Of a DNA stretch of 64,000 bases, positions 63,774 through 64,000 are shown piece by piece; within the stretch, counting starts at the first letter, position 1, and each line of letters begins with the position of its first letter. The position numbers and the translations under genes are program-made. The notes below the pieces were generated by a model. It ran no database searches and had not been told where the DNA came from. It saw only the letters and a program-made list of their open reading frames with translations. The stretch is from Oscillospiraceae bacterium (GTDB taxonomy: Bacteria; Bacillota; Clostridia; Oscillospirales; Ruminococcaceae), in contig JAQUYD010000002.1 of the NCBI GenBank assembly GCA_028692035.1, positions 62,001 through 126,000 on the forward strand, read 5' to 3'.

Positions 63774-63968
63774 CTATTCCTTATGCTGCCTCTGCCACAA
63801 AAGCCCTTCCAACCTGCCAATCATCTGATCTAGACGCGGCGTATTTTGGTATTTTGCAGATAACTCTCTTTCACAAGGGAGTTCTCCCAACATCTGCTCC
63901 ATATAAAGCCACAGTGCATCCCGCAGCAAAGGATCCCCGCTCCATTCATCGCCTGTTCTGCGATCCAT
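63774..63968 (-). CDS. Small hypothetical protein (64 aa)
   Basis: AAGGGGG RBS; MDRRTGDEWSGDPLLRDALWLYMEQMLGELPCERELSAKYQNTPRLDQMIGRLEGLLWQRQHKE. Confidence 0.6.
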   Translation of the reverse strand: MDRRTGDEWSGDPLLRDALWLYMEQMLGELPCERELSAKYQNTPRLDQMIGRLEGLLWQRQHKE

Positions 63969-64000
63969 TGAAACGTTCGTCCCCCTTTAAAAGCGCCGTC

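Noticed and set aside
1-64000. Frequent GGATCC sites (roughly twice random expectation by eye)
   Set aside because: Counted only by eye, mostly within codons (Gly-Ser or x-Asp-Pro contexts); without a genome-wide count I cannot separate it from codon bias

Overview
This 64 kb window looks like a contiguous chromosomal segment from an anaerobic, spore-forming Firmicute (Clostridia-like). Supporting signs are an alpha/beta SASP, rubredoxin plus FprA flavoprotein, PduL and a 2-hydroxyacyl-CoA dehydratase activase. I saw no rRNA, tRNA, CRISPR array, phage or transposase. The largest block is a 12-gene minus-strand cobalamin operon (about 42.35-52.53 kb) led by a sigma-A-like promoter, a cobalamin riboswitch and an intrinsic terminator. 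Other notable features: (i) an orphan solute-binding lipoprotein followed by a membrane-spanning LuxR-type regulator with an unusual leader (15-bp inverted repeat, promoter, four ATCACCC/GGGTGAT boxes); (ii) a DUF969-DUF979-Pcp-GGCT operon suggesting 5-oxoproline or pyroglutamyl-peptide handling; (iii) a GNAT protein resembling AAC(6')-Iy/Ic-type aminoglycoside acetyltransferases; (iv) a Crp/Fnr regulator divergent from an NrdD-C-terminus-like mini-protein, rubredoxin and FprA, with a dyad at a class-II-like position; (v) the decayed remains of a response-regulator receiver domain; (vi) several small ORFs missing from the ORF track, including a 52-aa rubredoxin. All family calls come from reading the sequence; no database search was run.
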